Part shown: in pieces, positions 9,150-18,818 of the stretch
Layout of the letters: each line of letters opens with the position of its first letter
How positions within the stretch are numbered: position 1 is the first letter of the stretch
DNA from: Prochlorococcus sp. AG-402-G10
GTDB taxonomy: Bacteria > Cyanobacteriota > Cyanobacteriia > PCC-6307 > Cyanobiaceae
Reading direction: 5' to 3'
Length of the DNA: 64,000 bases
Assembly: GCA_003279445.1 (NCBI GenBank)
Contig: QCHT01000001.1
Location: forward strand, 186,001-250,000
Program-made: the position numbers and the translations under genes
The notes under the pieces: model-generated
Seen by the model: only the letters and a program-made list of their open reading frames with translations
Told to the model about the DNA's origin: nothing
Database searches by the model: none

Positions 9150-10511
9150 ATGGCAATAATAAAATACCTTGCTAATAGAAAAGTTCAACCCTTATTATTG
9201 AAAAAATTAAATTACTGGCTGTTATTAACTTTCTTATTATTACTTCCTGGCTATGCTTCTTCCAAAGCCAATACACCCTTAATAGAGAATAGTCCGAAGG
9301 AAGTAATTGATCAGGTATGGCAGATTATCTATAGAGATTATATGGATATATCAAATGTTTATTCCCGTAAGAAGTGGATGAAATTAAGAAGTAAAGTTTT
9401 ATCAGCTAATTATGAAGACTCTACAGATTCATATGAAGCTATTAGAGCAATGCTTTTGACCTTAGAAGATCCTTATACCAGATTTCTTGATCCTAAGGAT
9501 TTTAATGAAATGCGTATAGATACTTCAGGTGAACTTACAGGAATAGGTATTCAAATATCTATCGATGAATTAACTAAGGATATTATAGTTGTAGCCCCTA
9601 TTGAAGGTACCCCCGCCTTTGAAGCTGGCATTCAATCAAAGGACATTATTTCTTCTATAAATGGTACTCAAGCAAAAGGTATGAGCATAGAGAATGTTGT
9701 GAAATTAATCCGAGGTAAAAAAGGTACTTCTGTCATTATTGGAATCTCCAGAAATAAAAAATATATTGAGATTCCTTTAATTAGAGATCGCATATCTATC
9801 CGCACTGTAGTAAGCAAGTTAAATATAACTGATACTGATCATAAGTTAGGTTATATAAGAATTAAGCAATTTAGTGCTAATGCGGCTAGAGAAATGAGAT
9901 CTTCAATTTTATCATTGGAGAAACAAGGAACTGAAGCATATATTATTGATTTAAGGGGTAATCCAGGTGGCCTTTTAGAAGCAAGTATTGATGTTGCAAG
10001 ACAACTTCTTGATAGTGGTGTAATTGTAAGTACTCTAACAAAAGATGGCGTATCTGATGTTAGGAGAGCTACTGGTAATGCTTTAACCTCTAAGCCTCTA
10101 GCTGTTCTGGTAAATGGGGGATCTGCAAGTGCGAGTGAAATATTGTCTGGGGCAATCCAAGATAATAATAGAGGCATTCTTGTCGGTCAAAAAACATTTG
10201 GAAAAGGGTTGGTCCAATCTGTAAGACCCTTGGTTGATGGTTCAGCCCTTACAGTGACTGTTGCTAAATATTTGACGCCCAATGGAACTGATATTAATAA
10301 GAATGGAATAACTCCAGACTTTAAGGCCTTAAATAATAGCAAAAATAATAAGTTTTTAGTATCTGATCTAGGAACATTAAGGGATAATCAGTATGTTGTT
10401 GCTGAAAATGCTCTTGTAAAAATGCTATCCCAGAAATATTTAAAGCAAGCATTTATTCCAAATACTTCTAATCTACAACATGCATTAAATATAAAAATTA
10501 GGATTAAATAG
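9150..10511 (+). CDS. ctpA: Carboxyl-terminal processing protease (S41 family)
   Basis: A 453-residue exported serine protease. It has an N-terminal hydrophobic signal (about residues 19-36, ending near YASSKA), a PDZ domain (about 125-200, GIGIQISID and FEAGIQSKDIISSING) and an S41 catalytic domain with the nucleophile in NGGSASASEIL (about 325-335) and the general-base Lys in FGKGLVQ (about 350). CtpA paralogues cleave the D1 precursor C-terminus of photosystem II; which paralogue this is cannot be decided here. It follows ispG by 11 bases. Confidence 0.9.
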   Translation: MAIIKYLANRKVQPLLLKKLNYWLLLTFLLLLPGYASSKANTPLIENSPKEVIDQVWQIIYRDYMDISNVYSRKKWMKLRSKVLSANYEDSTDSYEAIRAMLLTLEDPYTRFLDPKDFNEMRIDTSGELTGIGIQISIDELTKDIIVVAPIEGTPAFEAGIQSKDIISSINGTQAKGMSIENVVKLIRGKKGTSVIIGISRNKKYIEIPLIRDRISIRTVVSKLNITDTDHKLGYIRIKQFSANAAREMRSSILSLEKQGTEAYIIDLRGNPGGLLEASIDVARQLLDSGVIVSTLTKDGVSDVRRATGNALTSKPLAVLVNGGSASASEILSGAIQDNNRGILVGQKTFGKGLVQSVRPLVDGSALTVTVAKYLTPNGTDINKNGITPDFKALNNSKNNKFLVSDLGTLRDNQYVVAENALVKMLSQKYLKQAFIPNTSNLQHALNIKIRIK

Positions 10512-10514
10512 CTA

Positions 10515-10529
10515 CCAAAAGTCTTTTGG
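10515..10529. terminator. Palindrome between convergent ctpA and nadA
   Basis: A perfect 7-bp inverted repeat (CCAAAAG / CTTTTGG) around a single base fills the 34-base gap between two convergent genes. The spacing and the AT-rich flank are consistent with a short bidirectional terminator, but there is no long T-run, so this is inference. Confidence 0.4.
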
Positions 10530-10545
10530 GAAGTTTATTTAGGTA

Positions 10546-11442
10546 TTAATTACTCAAAGAAAGCATTTTCATAATAGGTGCAAGCGCTTTTATTCTTATA
10601 GTCTCCTCAAGTTCAATCTCTGGGCTAAGAGAAATAAGACACTTTAATACCTTTTCTGCTGTATTTAATCTCATATAGGGGCAAATATTACAATTACATC
10701 CATCATTACCAGGGACTGGAATAAACTTTTTCAAAGGGTTATTTTGCTCCATTTGGTGAATTATTCCTGGTTCAGTTAATACGATAAATTCGTTTGATGA
10801 TGAGGACTTGGAATAACTTAATAGCTTGCTTGTTGAACCTATAAAATCCGCATATTGAAGTAGTACTTCTGTACATTCTGGATGAGCTATAACATCCGCT
10901 TTAGGATATTTTATTTTTAATTTTAGTATTTCTTCCTCATTAAAAGTTTCATGTACCATGCATGAACCTGGCCATAAGGTCATCTTCCTACCTGTTTGTT
11001 GTTCTACCCATCTTCCAAGGTTTTTATCTGGTGCAAATAATATTGGCATATCTTTAGGGATTTTCCTAACCAGATCAACAGCATTACTACTCGTACAAAT
11101 TAGATCGCTTTGAGCTTTTATTGCCGCAGAGCAATTGATATAGCTAATAACAAAATGATCGGGATGTTCGCTACAGAAATTTCTAAACTCATCCTCAGGA
11201 CATTCGTTGGCTAAGGAGCATCCAGCCTCTAAATCAGGAATTATTACTTTTTTATCTGGTGAAATTATTTTTGCAGTTTCTGCCATGAAGTGAACACCAC
11301 AAAATACAATGACATCTGCATTTGTCTTGGCAGCCTTCCTGGATAGCTCTAATGAATCTCCAATGAAGTGGGCAATGTCCTGAATAAATTCATCTTGATA
11401 ATAATGAGCGAGTATTACGGCATTATGTTTTTTTGAAAGCAA
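10546..11442 (-). CDS. nadA: Quinolinate synthase NadA
   Basis: An iron-sulfur enzyme condensing iminoaspartate with dihydroxyacetone phosphate to quinolinate for NAD synthesis. Motifs include NAVILAHYYQ, CGVHFMAETAK, PDLEAGCSLANECP, APDKNLGRWV, HPECTEVLLQYADFIGSTS and CNCNICPYMRLN, holding the three cluster cysteines. The first canonical start in frame is TTG at 11442, giving 298 aa. The frame stays open upstream to 11557 and encodes a NadA-like prefix (PAPINQAAIKEQINLL), so the true start is probably near 11520 with a CTG codon. Confidence 0.93.
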   Translation of the reverse strand: MLSKKHNAVILAHYYQDEFIQDIAHFIGDSLELSRKAAKTNADVIVFCGVHFMAETAKIISPDKKVIIPDLEAGCSLANECPEDEFRNFCSEHPDHFVISYINCSAAIKAQSDLICTSSNAVDLVRKIPKDMPILFAPDKNLGRWVEQQTGRKMTLWPGSCMVHETFNEEEILKLKIKYPKADVIAHPECTEVLLQYADFIGSTSKLLSYSKSSSSNEFIVLTEPGIIHQMEQNNPLKKFIPVPGNDGCNCNICPYMRLNTAEKVLKCLISLSPEIELEETIRIKALAPIMKMLSLSN

Positions 11443-11611
11443 ATTGATCTGCTCCTTTATTGCTGCCTGGTTGATAGGAGCCGGTAAAACCGTCTGATGG
11501 CTAGATACAGCGGTATACAGTTTTATTAGTGCGATTTGAGGCAGTATAGAGCTTAACTACATTATTTTTCTGTCTAAAATTTGTATCGCTATTGCTGGAG
11601 ATCTCCATGGT

Positions 11612-12418
11612 TTGTGGTCACAAGATGATCACAAGCTTTTAGAAGCTTTGAATCCCGATGCAGTTCTATTTGTTGGAGATCTGGGAAATGGAGAAATTCG
11701 CTTTATTAAAGAAATCCAAGAAATTAAAATTCCTACAGCTGTCGTCCTTGGAAATCACGACAGGGGCAATGATTTTTCTGGGTATCAATTGAAGTCCCAA
11801 ATAGATTTTCTGGGCGAGAAAGACTGTTCTTGGTCTAGGAAGATCTGGAGTTCGCCACCAGTTGTCATCGTTGGGGCAAGACCCTGTAGTGCTGGTGGAG
11901 GTTATTACCTATCTCCACAAATGCGAGCTGTTTTTGGCCCCGTGACTCTTTCGGAGTCTATAAGACGTATTGTTGATTCCTCTTTGGATACTCCTGGGGA
12001 TCTACCACTAATAATTCTTGCTCATTCTGGCCCTACTGGACTCGGGTCGAATGCACACAGTCTCTGTGGGAGGGATTGGAAGCAGCCAGAAATAGATTGG
12101 GGTGATAAGGACCTTGAATTAGCTATTGATAAGATTAAAGAAGCTAGATCTGTAGACCTAGTGGTATTTGGTCATATGCATCACCATCTTAAAAGAGGAA
12201 AAGGCGTTAGAAACACATTCATAATGGATGAAAAAAGATCCATAGCTTATTTGAACGCAGCCTCAGTTCCAAGAAAAGGTGTTGATGTAAATGATGAGTT
12301 AATTAGTCATTTTTCATGGGTTGAATTTAATGAGGGAATGCTAACTCATGTTTCCCATCGATGGTTTTGCCCTGATGCTTCAATTGCTTATCAGGAGGAT
12401 TTATATAACCTTCAATGA
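11612..12418 (+). CDS. Cyanobacterial calcineurin-type metallophosphoesterase (TIGR04168-like)
   Basis: A 268-residue phosphoesterase relative with VLFVGDLGNGE, VVLGNHDRG, ILAHSGPTGLG and FGHMHHHL, the dimetal-binding blocks II to V. Motif I (IAIAGDLHG) lies upstream of the TTG at 11612, in an open frame reaching back to 11540, so the protein must start earlier. No ATG, GTG or TTG is available there; CTG at 11570 or ATT at 11561/11564 are the candidates. The substrate is unknown. Confidence 0.85.
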   Translation: MWSQDDHKLLEALNPDAVLFVGDLGNGEIRFIKEIQEIKIPTAVVLGNHDRGNDFSGYQLKSQIDFLGEKDCSWSRKIWSSPPVVIVGARPCSAGGGYYLSPQMRAVFGPVTLSESIRRIVDSSLDTPGDLPLIILAHSGPTGLGSNAHSLCGRDWKQPEIDWGDKDLELAIDKIKEARSVDLVVFGHMHHHLKRGKGVRNTFIMDEKRSIAYLNAASVPRKGVDVNDELISHFSWVEFNEGMLTHVSHRWFCPDASIAYQEDLYNLQ

Positions 12419-12544
12419 ATGGAGTAAGAATTTTTGTAGGATGATTTACTATGCGTTAATGTTTTTATGTTGATCAAAAGTATTAAACTTTATATAAAAT
12501 TTGACTATATCTAAATTCTTTGTCGTTCTAATTATTAGATGAAA

Positions 12545-13327
12545 TTATTTATCGTTGGTTCTTGGACTAAGAGTAAAGGCGATCATTGAGCAAGCAACAA
12601 AGGAAATTATATTTCTTGCTAATGGTAGTATTTCACTGGTCCTTGTTATTACTGGCGCAATACCAAAAACTCCAAATAACATTACCCATAGAGGAGACAT
12701 AAGTAATAGCCACTTCCATTCTATGAAAATTTTATTACTTCGTGGAACTGCAGATAAGCCGGCGATAAGTCCACCTAAGATTGAAGTGATAAGTGTCCAA
12801 ATCCATTGTTCCCTGGGCAATCCTGGAACAAAATCACATCCTCCTTTGTCTAAGCAAGTTGTTACTGAGCTAATAGAATCTATTATTGCACCATCCTCCC
12901 CGTGATCCCTTACGTAGAATTGATTGCCGTATCTAGATTGAAGTTCTACCCAGAATATTCTTGGCATAAGAGCAAAATAAGCTTCTCCAACATTAAAATT
13001 CAATAGATTGCCTCCCCTTGGATCTGCAATTAATACCAAGCTGCTTTCGTCTAGTTTCCAAAAGTCTTTAATTGCTTTGCCAGGAGTTTTTTCATATTGA
13101 GTAAGAACTTTTATTTTCCACCCAGTATTTTTTTCATACTCATATAACGACGTTTCTAACGATGCTCTTTGCTCATTACTTAGGGATTTCGCAAGATCTA
13201 TTATTGGAGTTTGGTGATCTGGTAACAAATCAGAATTATCTGCAGCGAATGATGGCATAGCTAAAACTAAGGTTATCAAGATCATGAAAATGACCCTACG
13301 AACAGAAGTTATTAAGCGTGTTCTCAT
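12545..13327 (-). CDS. TPM-domain thylakoid protein, Psb32-like
   Basis: A 260-residue protein. It has an N-terminal signal peptide (hydrophobic about 11-26, cleavage near SFAADN), a TPM/TLP18.3 domain at about 36-150 with PIIDLAKSLSNEQRASLE and the SLVLIADPRGGNLLNFNVGE block, and two or three membrane helices after residue 175. This layout matches cyanobacterial Psb32 proteins, which protect photosystem II from photodamage and act in its repair. A lumenal domain with a membrane anchor is inferred. It is divergent from the MidA-type gene. Confidence 0.82.
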   Translation of the reverse strand: MRTRLITSVRRVIFMILITLVLAMPSFAADNSDLLPDHQTPIIDLAKSLSNEQRASLETSLYEYEKNTGWKIKVLTQYEKTPGKAIKDFWKLDESSLVLIADPRGGNLLNFNVGEAYFALMPRIFWVELQSRYGNQFYVRDHGEDGAIIDSISSVTTCLDKGGCDFVPGLPREQWIWTLITSILGGLIAGLSAVPRSNKIFIEWKWLLLMSPLWVMLFGVFGIAPVITRTSEILPLARNIISFVACSMIAFTLSPRTNDK

Positions 13328-13357
13328 TTACGATTTTTACTTAGCCTACTCTCTCTA

Positions 13358-14566
13358 ATGAATTGTGTTCATGTGAAATGTCCTAATTGGCTGGCTGTCC
13401 TAATGCAAGAAGCAGGAGGAATAGTCCCTTTCTCACAATTTATGAACTGGGCTTTGAATGGAACTAAATATGGTGCGTATGCTTCAGGTAACCTAAAAAT
13501 TGGGAAGAAAGGTGATTTCGTTACGTCCCCATCTCTAGGTCCTGAATTTTGTGAATTATTAGCAAAGCAGGTTGCAGATTGGATTTTAGAGATCGAAAGG
13601 AATTCTATAAAGAGTACGCCAATATCTATTGTAGATATTGGACCTGGTGAAGGAGACCTGGCCTTGAATTTAATATCAGAGTTTATCCAAAGTTATCCTA
13701 ATTTATTAAGCAAAATAGAATTTGTTTTAATAGAGATCAACGAGGGGATGATAGTTCGTCAAAAGAAAAAATTAAAATCAATAATCAATGCAAAAATAAG
13801 GTGGACTAATTTTAGCGAACTTTCTAATAGTCCAGTTACTGGGGTAATGATAGCTCATGAGATACTAGATGCTCTACCTGTTGATAGGATTGTATGGTTG
13901 AATCAAAAAATATATTTACAAGCAGTTAAATTAATTAACGAATCAAGCGAGAATTATCTTGAATTTACTAATATCTCATTAGATAATTCTATCAAAGATT
14001 ATTTATATTTAATAAACCACCATTTAGGAATAAAAATACCTCCAAATAACGCCCCAAATGGTTGGACATCTGAGATCCATACTTCTCTTGAATCATGGTT
14101 TAAATTAGTTTCATCAAGTTTAGTAAATGGACCCTTATTAGTCATTGATTATGCATTAAATGCTTCTCGTTTCTATCAACCTTCAAGGCTTAACGGCACG
14201 ATCATCTCTTATCGTAATCAAAGAGCATACCAAGATGTCTTAGCAGAAGCAGGCTTTTCTGATATTACTGCTCATTTATGTATCGATACTCTCAATATGT
14301 TTGCTGAAAATAGTAATTTCAGGTTTGTCGGTGAACGTAGACAAGGTCTATCATTATTATCATTAGGGTTATCGGCAAAGTTAAACTCCATACAATCTTC
14401 AACTTCTAATAATTTAGAAGTGGCTCTTAACACTCGAGAAAACCTATTGCGACTTGTAGACCCGATGTGTTTAGGAGAGTTTAGATGGTTGATTTATGAA
14501 AAGACATCTCATAATTCTCTCTCAAGCATGTCATTACCGCTCTTTTTATTAGACCCTCAAGATTAA
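13358..14566 (+). CDS. SAM-dependent methyltransferase, MidA/NDUFAF7 family (DUF185)
   Basis: A 402-residue class I methyltransferase. The family blocks are clear: [19 protein letters not shown] (about 55-73), [13 protein letters not shown] (about 94-106, SAM site) and [12 protein letters not shown] (about 167-178). NDUFAF7/MidA symmetrically dimethylates an arginine of complex I NDUFS2 in mitochondria; in cyanobacteria a role in NDH-1 assembly is only inferred by homology. Its 3' end overlaps the convergent aroB by four bases. Confidence 0.88.
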   Translation: MNCVHVKCPNWLAVLMQEAGGIVPFSQFMNWALNGTKYGAYASGNLKIGKKGDFVTSPSLGPEFCELLAKQVADWILEIERNSIKSTPISIVDIGPGEGDLALNLISEFIQSYPNLLSKIEFVLIEINEGMIVRQKKKLKSIINAKIRWTNFSELSNSPVTGVMIAHEILDALPVDRIVWLNQKIYLQAVKLINESSENYLEFTNISLDNSIKDYLYLINHHLGIKIPPNNAPNGWTSEIHTSLESWFKLVSSSLVNGPLLVIDYALNASRFYQPSRLNGTIISYRNQRAYQDVLAEAGFSDITAHLCIDTLNMFAENSNFRFVGERRQGLSLLSLGLSAKLNSIQSSTSNNLEVALNTRENLLRLVDPMCLGEFRWLIYEKTSHNSLSSMSLPLFLLDPQD

Positions 14567-15675
14567 CTCCTATCAAGTAGGTTTAATAAATTTTTTATCT
14601 CTTCAATATCAATTTCACTGGAAATATTGACCTTACCAATTGCAGATGGGAGAACAAATCTTAATTTACCTGATCTAACTTTCTTATCTCCTTGTAGCGA
14701 TCTAATTACAGAGTTATGCTCTAATTTAGGCCACTTCACTGGTAGACAAGCTTTTCGTAGAAGGTTTGTTTGTCTTAATGCTTCGCTACTTGACCACAAA
14801 CCTTTTTCTACAGACAATTGTCCAATTGCTACCATCCCAATTGATACGGCTTCACCATGAAGCCAGTGTCCGTAACCAGTTAGATTTTCAACCACATGAC
14901 CAAAGGTGTGGCCGTAATTGAGAACAGCACGTATACCAGTTTCTTTTTCATCTCTTTCAACAATATCCGCCTTTGCTTTGACTGAGTTGCTTATTATTTC
15001 AAGAATCATTTTTTCTCCTAATGATTCAAAACTATTCAAATGATTTGTTCCTTCAAGACTTTTGAATAGTTGGGAATCACCTATTACTCCATATTTAATA
15101 ACTTCTGCCATCCCTGCGCAGAATTCCCTTTGTGGAAGTGTTTTAAGTGTATTTATGTCTATTAGTACTAGTTTAGGCTGATGAAATGCTCCTATAAGGT
15201 TTTTTCCATTTGGATGGTTAACTCCGGTTTTCCCACCAACAGAAGCATCCACCATCGCAAGGAGTGTTGTGGGAACTTGCACAAAGGAAATACCTCGAAG
15301 CCAAGTTGCTGCTGCAAATCCAGCCATATCGCCTATTACTCCTCCACCAAGAGCAATTATTAGGGAATCCCTCTCAAGTTGATGTTCATAAGCTGCATTG
15401 TGAATGAGAGAGATAGTTTGAATAGTCTTATGCTTCTCACCAGCATTGAGAATTAGCTGCTTTGCTAGAAAACCTGCACTCTCAAGGCTTTTTAAAATTG
15501 AACCACAATATGGAGTTGCAACGTCATCATTTGAGACTACTAGTATCCTCGTGCCAGGGCTTATACCGAGATTAAGAAGCTCGTTCCCTATGGAGTGCAA
15601 AACATGTGAACCTACTCGGACTTCGTATGGGTTGGTTGCTAGGTTGACTTTGATCGTAAAGTTTTCTTTTTTCAC
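14563..15675 (-). CDS. aroB: 3-dehydroquinate synthase AroB
   Basis: A 370-residue NAD- and metal-dependent enzyme catalysing the second step of the shikimate pathway (DAHP to dehydroquinate). Visible motifs: [19 protein letters not shown], the NAD-binding [19 protein letters not shown] near residues 110-128, [13 protein letters not shown] near 152-164, and the metal-ligand region [12 protein letters not shown] and HGEAVSIGM near 248-275. The length is normal. It is convergent with the MidA-type gene and divergent from purK. Confidence 0.96.
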   Translation of the reverse strand: MKKENFTIKVNLATNPYEVRVGSHVLHSIGNELLNLGISPGTRILVVSNDDVATPYCGSILKSLESAGFLAKQLILNAGEKHKTIQTISLIHNAAYEHQLERDSLIIALGGGVIGDMAGFAAATWLRGISFVQVPTTLLAMVDASVGGKTGVNHPNGKNLIGAFHQPKLVLIDINTLKTLPQREFCAGMAEVIKYGVIGDSQLFKSLEGTNHLNSFESLGEKMILEIISNSVKAKADIVERDEKETGIRAVLNYGHTFGHVVENLTGYGHWLHGEAVSIGMVAIGQLSVEKGLWSSSEALRQTNLLRKACLPVKWPKLEHNSVIRSLQGDKKVRSGKLRFVLPSAIGKVNISSEIDIEEIKNLLNLLDRS

Positions 15676-15756
15676 AATATAAATAATGAATTTTGAGAAA
15701 ATAAAGTAAGTTTCTCATAATGTTCTATTTAACCTCATTAAGGTGGAGAATTATCA

Positions 15757-16926
15757 TTGAAAATTGAAGCTAATCAGAATTGTTCAATAGGGGTTGTTGG
15801 TGGTGGCCAATTAGCTCAGATGTTGGCAAATGCTGGAAAAGATTTAGGTGTTCAAGTTGTTGTTCAGACAGGTTCAGAATTTGATCCAGCTATTTCTAGT
15901 GCTGCTGATGTGATCTATGCAGAAACTGAAGATCTTGATGGAACTAAACAATTAGCTCAAAAATGTACGAGCGTAACTTTTGAAAATGAGTGGGTTGATA
16001 TTGAAGGCCTTTCAATTCTAGAGGATTCTGGTGTTGTATTTGTACCAAGTCTTTCAGCAATATCACCTCTGGTTAATAAGCTATCTCAGAGAAAATTACT
16101 TAATAAGCTTAATATTCCTGGACCAGAATGGATAACACTTTCATCTTTTAGCATTACAGAATTGATGCTTAAAGATGGTTGGAAATTCCCACTTATGGCA
16201 AAGTCTTCCCTTGGTGGTTATGACGGCAAGGGGACTAAAGTTATTAGAAATTATAGTGAATTAAGGGATCTTCTAAGATCTGTTAACCCTAAAAATTGGT
16301 TCCTTGAAAAATGGGTTGACTATGACCTCGAATTATCTTTAGTTGTATCAAGAGATTTAAATGGAGAAGTCAGAACCTTCCCTATAACAGAAACTTATCA
16401 AGTAAATCAAATATGTGATTGGGTTTTAGCCCCTGCTGATATTAGTCATCCAGTGGAGGCCATGGCTCAAAATATAGCATTATCTATTGTAAGAGAATTA
16501 GATTACAAAGGTGTCCTAGCAATTGAATTCTTCTATGGCGAAGAAGGTTTACTTGTTAATGAGATTGCTCCAAGAACACATAATTCGGCGCATCTAACTA
16601 TCGAAGCTTGCAAGGCCAGCCAGTTTGAGCATCAAATTGCAATTGCTTCTGGTTTACCTGTTAAGTCAGCTGAACTCATAACCTCAGGTGCGATGATGGT
16701 TAACTTACTTGGTTTTAATGATGAAGCTGACTCTTTAGATAACCGTTTAAATCAACTAAGAAAAATACCGCGCTTAACTATTCATTGGTACAACAAGAAC
16801 AAAAACACGCCAGGCAGAAAATTAGGTCATGTAACTCTACTTTTAGAATCATCAGACAAACATCTCAGAAGAAAGGAAGCTTTAGATGTACTCAGCAAGA
16901 TCCGCTCAATCTGGCCTATTGAGTAA
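15757..16926 (+). CDS. purK: 5-(carboxyamino)imidazole ribonucleotide synthase PurK
   Basis: A 389-residue ATP-grasp enzyme carboxylating AIR to N5-CAIR in purine synthesis. GVVGGGQLAQMLANAG marks the N-terminal Rossmann part, and PLMAKSSLGGYDGKGT with LEKWVDYDLELS and NEIAPRTHNSAHLTIEA the ATP-grasp domain. The start is TTG at 15757, with a good Shine-Dalgarno (AAGGTGGAG) about nine bases upstream, and no ATG fits better. In cyanobacteria the 6S RNA gene is often next to purK, as found here. Confidence 0.94.
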   Translation: MKIEANQNCSIGVVGGGQLAQMLANAGKDLGVQVVVQTGSEFDPAISSAADVIYAETEDLDGTKQLAQKCTSVTFENEWVDIEGLSILEDSGVVFVPSLSAISPLVNKLSQRKLLNKLNIPGPEWITLSSFSITELMLKDGWKFPLMAKSSLGGYDGKGTKVIRNYSELRDLLRSVNPKNWFLEKWVDYDLELSLVVSRDLNGEVRTFPITETYQVNQICDWVLAPADISHPVEAMAQNIALSIVRELDYKGVLAIEFFYGEEGLLVNEIAPRTHNSAHLTIEACKASQFEHQIAIASGLPVKSAELITSGAMMVNLLGFNDEADSLDNRLNQLRKIPRLTIHWYNKNKNTPGRKLGHVTLLLESSDKHLRRKEALDVLSKIRSIWPIE

Positions 16927-17151
16927 TTCGATTGTATAAACTATAAATGAACTGCTTTGTTGGTGATGACCTCTAAGTGCTCTGATCTGACTCTCTTTCG
17001 ACTTAAGGAGACTGTCGTAAAGGCGAAGTAAACCAGTCTTGTAACTGGAAATGGACCCTAACTTTGACTCCTTTTCTGGTTTTTCCAGGTCGAACGCTTC
17101 TGGCACACGGCAAAACGGTTCAATTTTTATATTTAATAAGTAGTTATCCAT
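16906..17151 (-). CDS. Hypothetical small protein (81 aa)
   Basis: An open frame opposite the 3' end of purK (21-base overlap), reading MDNYLLNIKIEPFCRVPEAF at its N terminus. It has no membrane segment, and a basic central helix-like section (residues 42-63). I recognise no family. The codon pattern is not obviously random, but the evidence for expression is weak. It ends before the promoter of the putative 6S RNA. Confidence 0.35.
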   Translation of the reverse strand: MDNYLLNIKIEPFCRVPEAFDLEKPEKESKLGSISSYKTGLLRLYDSLLKSKESQIRALRGHHQQSSSFIVYTIELLNRPD

Positions 17152-17209
17152 TCTAAGCTGCGCTTTTCAGAATCTTTAATCAAAAAAGTACCTTCCTAAT
17201 ACCAATCCC

Positions 17210-17215
17210 TATAAT
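17210..17215 (+). promoter_or_regulatory. Candidate -10 element of the 6S RNA gene
   Basis: A perfect TATAAT hexamer lies about seven bases before position 17222, the presumed 5' end of the structured RNA. No convincing -35 element (TTGACA-like) is visible, which is common in AT-rich picocyanobacterial promoters. The start point is inferred. Confidence 0.45.
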
Positions 17216-17221
17216 TCTACG

Positions 17222-17444
17222 TAGAAGAAAAATCCTTTTAGAAGTTGGGCAAAATTACACCTTTCCCTGTATTCAGTTGGCCGACAATAGGCCAACTGTA
17301 CTAATTAATTCAATCCACACTATGGATAGCGTAGCCCTCGCTCAAAGCATCACTATCTGTGGGACTTGTTTTTATTGAAGAGTTGGTCTAGAAATAAGGT
17401 TCCCCATCACCCAGGCTCCGCGTTACACGCTGGGTCTTTTTTTT
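17222..17444 (+). ncRNA. ssrS: Putative 6S RNA
   Basis: 6S RNA binds the sigma-70-type RNA polymerase by mimicking an open promoter. Here a long interrupted rod can be drawn by eye: GGCCAACT (17290) with AGTTGGTC (17381), TTCAAT (17309) with ATTGAA (17374), CCACA (17315) with TGTGG (17358) and GATAG (17325) with CTATC (17353), leaving an internal bubble of 11 bases against about 11. An intrinsic terminator follows. Its position just downstream of purK is the location I recall for cyanobacterial 6S RNA. An alternative hairpin at 17276-17296 competes for one arm. The 5' end is inferred from the TATAAT. Confidence 0.7.
17409..17444 (+). terminator. Intrinsic terminator of the 6S RNA gene
   Basis: An outer stem ACCCA (17409-17413) with TGGGT (17431-17435), an inner GCG/CGC stem around TTACA, and then a run of eight T at 17437-17444. 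This is a typical rho-independent terminator and sets the 3' end of the upstream RNA. Confidence 0.8.
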
Positions 17445-17699
17445 GGCGAATTTTTCCTTGATTAAGATTATTTATTAGTTTGTATCTAGGAATTTACATT
17501 TCATAGTATTCCACTATCTATGTTGATATTGATTGCCCGGGCTATTGAGCGAATATTAAAGTAATTTAATATTTCTAGTTCTAATTAAATAATTAAAGGC
17601 TATAATACCTATTGTAGCAAATCATTTAAGGTATTTAAATTCGTTGCGATATTTGACCAAGTTAATAGTTATGTCTGCATAATTGATTAATTCAGTTAC

Positions 17700-17915
17700 T
17701 TATTCCTCCTTAGGTAGTTGAACCCAACCTATGCTCCATTTTGCATAAGTCTTTAATTCATTCCAATTGAGTTTAAAATTAATATCTTTGTCAAGGACTG
17801 CTGCGAGAATAACCCACCTCTCATCACCCTTTCCACCATATTCTGTTACCTCAAAATGCCTATATCCTTGTATTGAGGAGCTAGAAGTCCAGGCTTTGTT
17901 AGGAGGCCATCTCAT
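17700..17915 (-). CDS. Trp-rich TIGR02450/DUF2389 family protein
   Basis: A 71-residue protein with the family's features as I know them: KAWTSSSSIQGYRHFEVTEY near the N terminus, a central VILAAVLDKDINFKLNWNELK and a C-terminal W-x-x-GW (KWSIGWVQL). Small proteins of this family occur in gammaproteobacteria and marine cyanobacteria; the function is unknown. It stands alone in an AT-rich region. Confidence 0.75.
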   Translation of the reverse strand: MRWPPNKAWTSSSSIQGYRHFEVTEYGGKGDERWVILAAVLDKDINFKLNWNELKTYAKWSIGWVQLPKEE

Positions 17916-18170
17916 ATAGCGTACAAATAAATCTGAAAAGTCGTAGAAAGGTTGCTTTTTAAGCTTTTCCTTTTTTTTATTTTAATATAAATTTCATAGA
18001 TTACAATTAAATTAAGATGAATAAATGGATTCTCTCTTAAATTCGTATGATAATGACAGCTTTATGGAGGATTGAATAAAATATCCTTATCATTCTAATT
18101 TATGATAAAAATTTTTTGAGGTTTCTCAATAATCTATCACTGTTACCTTGATTTTTATAAGTGTATTGCA

Positions 18171-18611
18171 ATGCCAAATTTTTCTATAAGAATTTTGCGA
18201 TTCGTTGGAAGACTTTTTCTTGCTTCAACCTTTGCAATAGCAGTTCCGCCAAAGATTGTTAAATATCCTTATGTGTTGAATTCTATTGTTGCTCGCGGAA
18301 TACCAGAGAGTTATGCAAATCTTTTACTTATTTCCGCAATTTGCATATTAGTAATAGGATCAGTATCCGTTATTTTTATCCAAGAATCAATTATAGGTCC
18401 TTTACTTTTACTAGTTTTCCTGGTCCCAACTACAATAATATTCCATCTAAATCCATTTCAGTCACACCCTTTCTTTATGAATATGGGTCTAATAGGTGGG
18501 TTATTACTTGCTTTAGCAAACTCTCGATCGCTAAGTATTGATCGGAATACTTTAACAATAGGATCATTATTTGATTTTATTTATAAGAGGCTTAGTAAAT
18601 TGCTTCGCTAA
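18171..18611 (+). CDS. DoxX-family membrane protein
   Basis: A 146-residue protein with four predicted membrane helices (about 14-30, 46-66, 71-91, 103-119). The helix 1 block LRFVGRLFLASTFAIAVPPKI and the late HPFFMNMGLIGGLLLAL match the DoxX fold. The precise activity in cyanobacteria is unknown; DoxX proteins are linked to respiratory or thiosulfate electron transfer and redox protection. It is monocistronic in a gene-poor stretch. Confidence 0.75.
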   Translation: MPNFSIRILRFVGRLFLASTFAIAVPPKIVKYPYVLNSIVARGIPESYANLLLISAICILVIGSVSVIFIQESIIGPLLLLVFLVPTTIIFHLNPFQSHPFFMNMGLIGGLLLALANSRSLSIDRNTLTIGSLFDFIYKRLSKLLR

Positions 18612-18818
18612 ATATCATGATTTAATATTTAAAAATAAACTAATTATAGAATGCTTTAATTGACACTACCTATCATAGTTGATTCAGACCCCGATACTTA
18701 CACAATTCGAAAAGTACTGTTTTTTCAATTTCAAAAGAGTAATATTATTGTTTTGATATCAGAATAAAGTTATTGTCTATCTTGCAGAAAGACTATTTTA
18801 ATTAAATATATAATTTTT

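Noticed and set aside
17160-17444. Two-piece tmRNA as an alternative for the structured RNA
   Set aside because: No tRNA-like acceptor or T-arm and no tag-encoding frame; the rod fold fits 6S RNA better.
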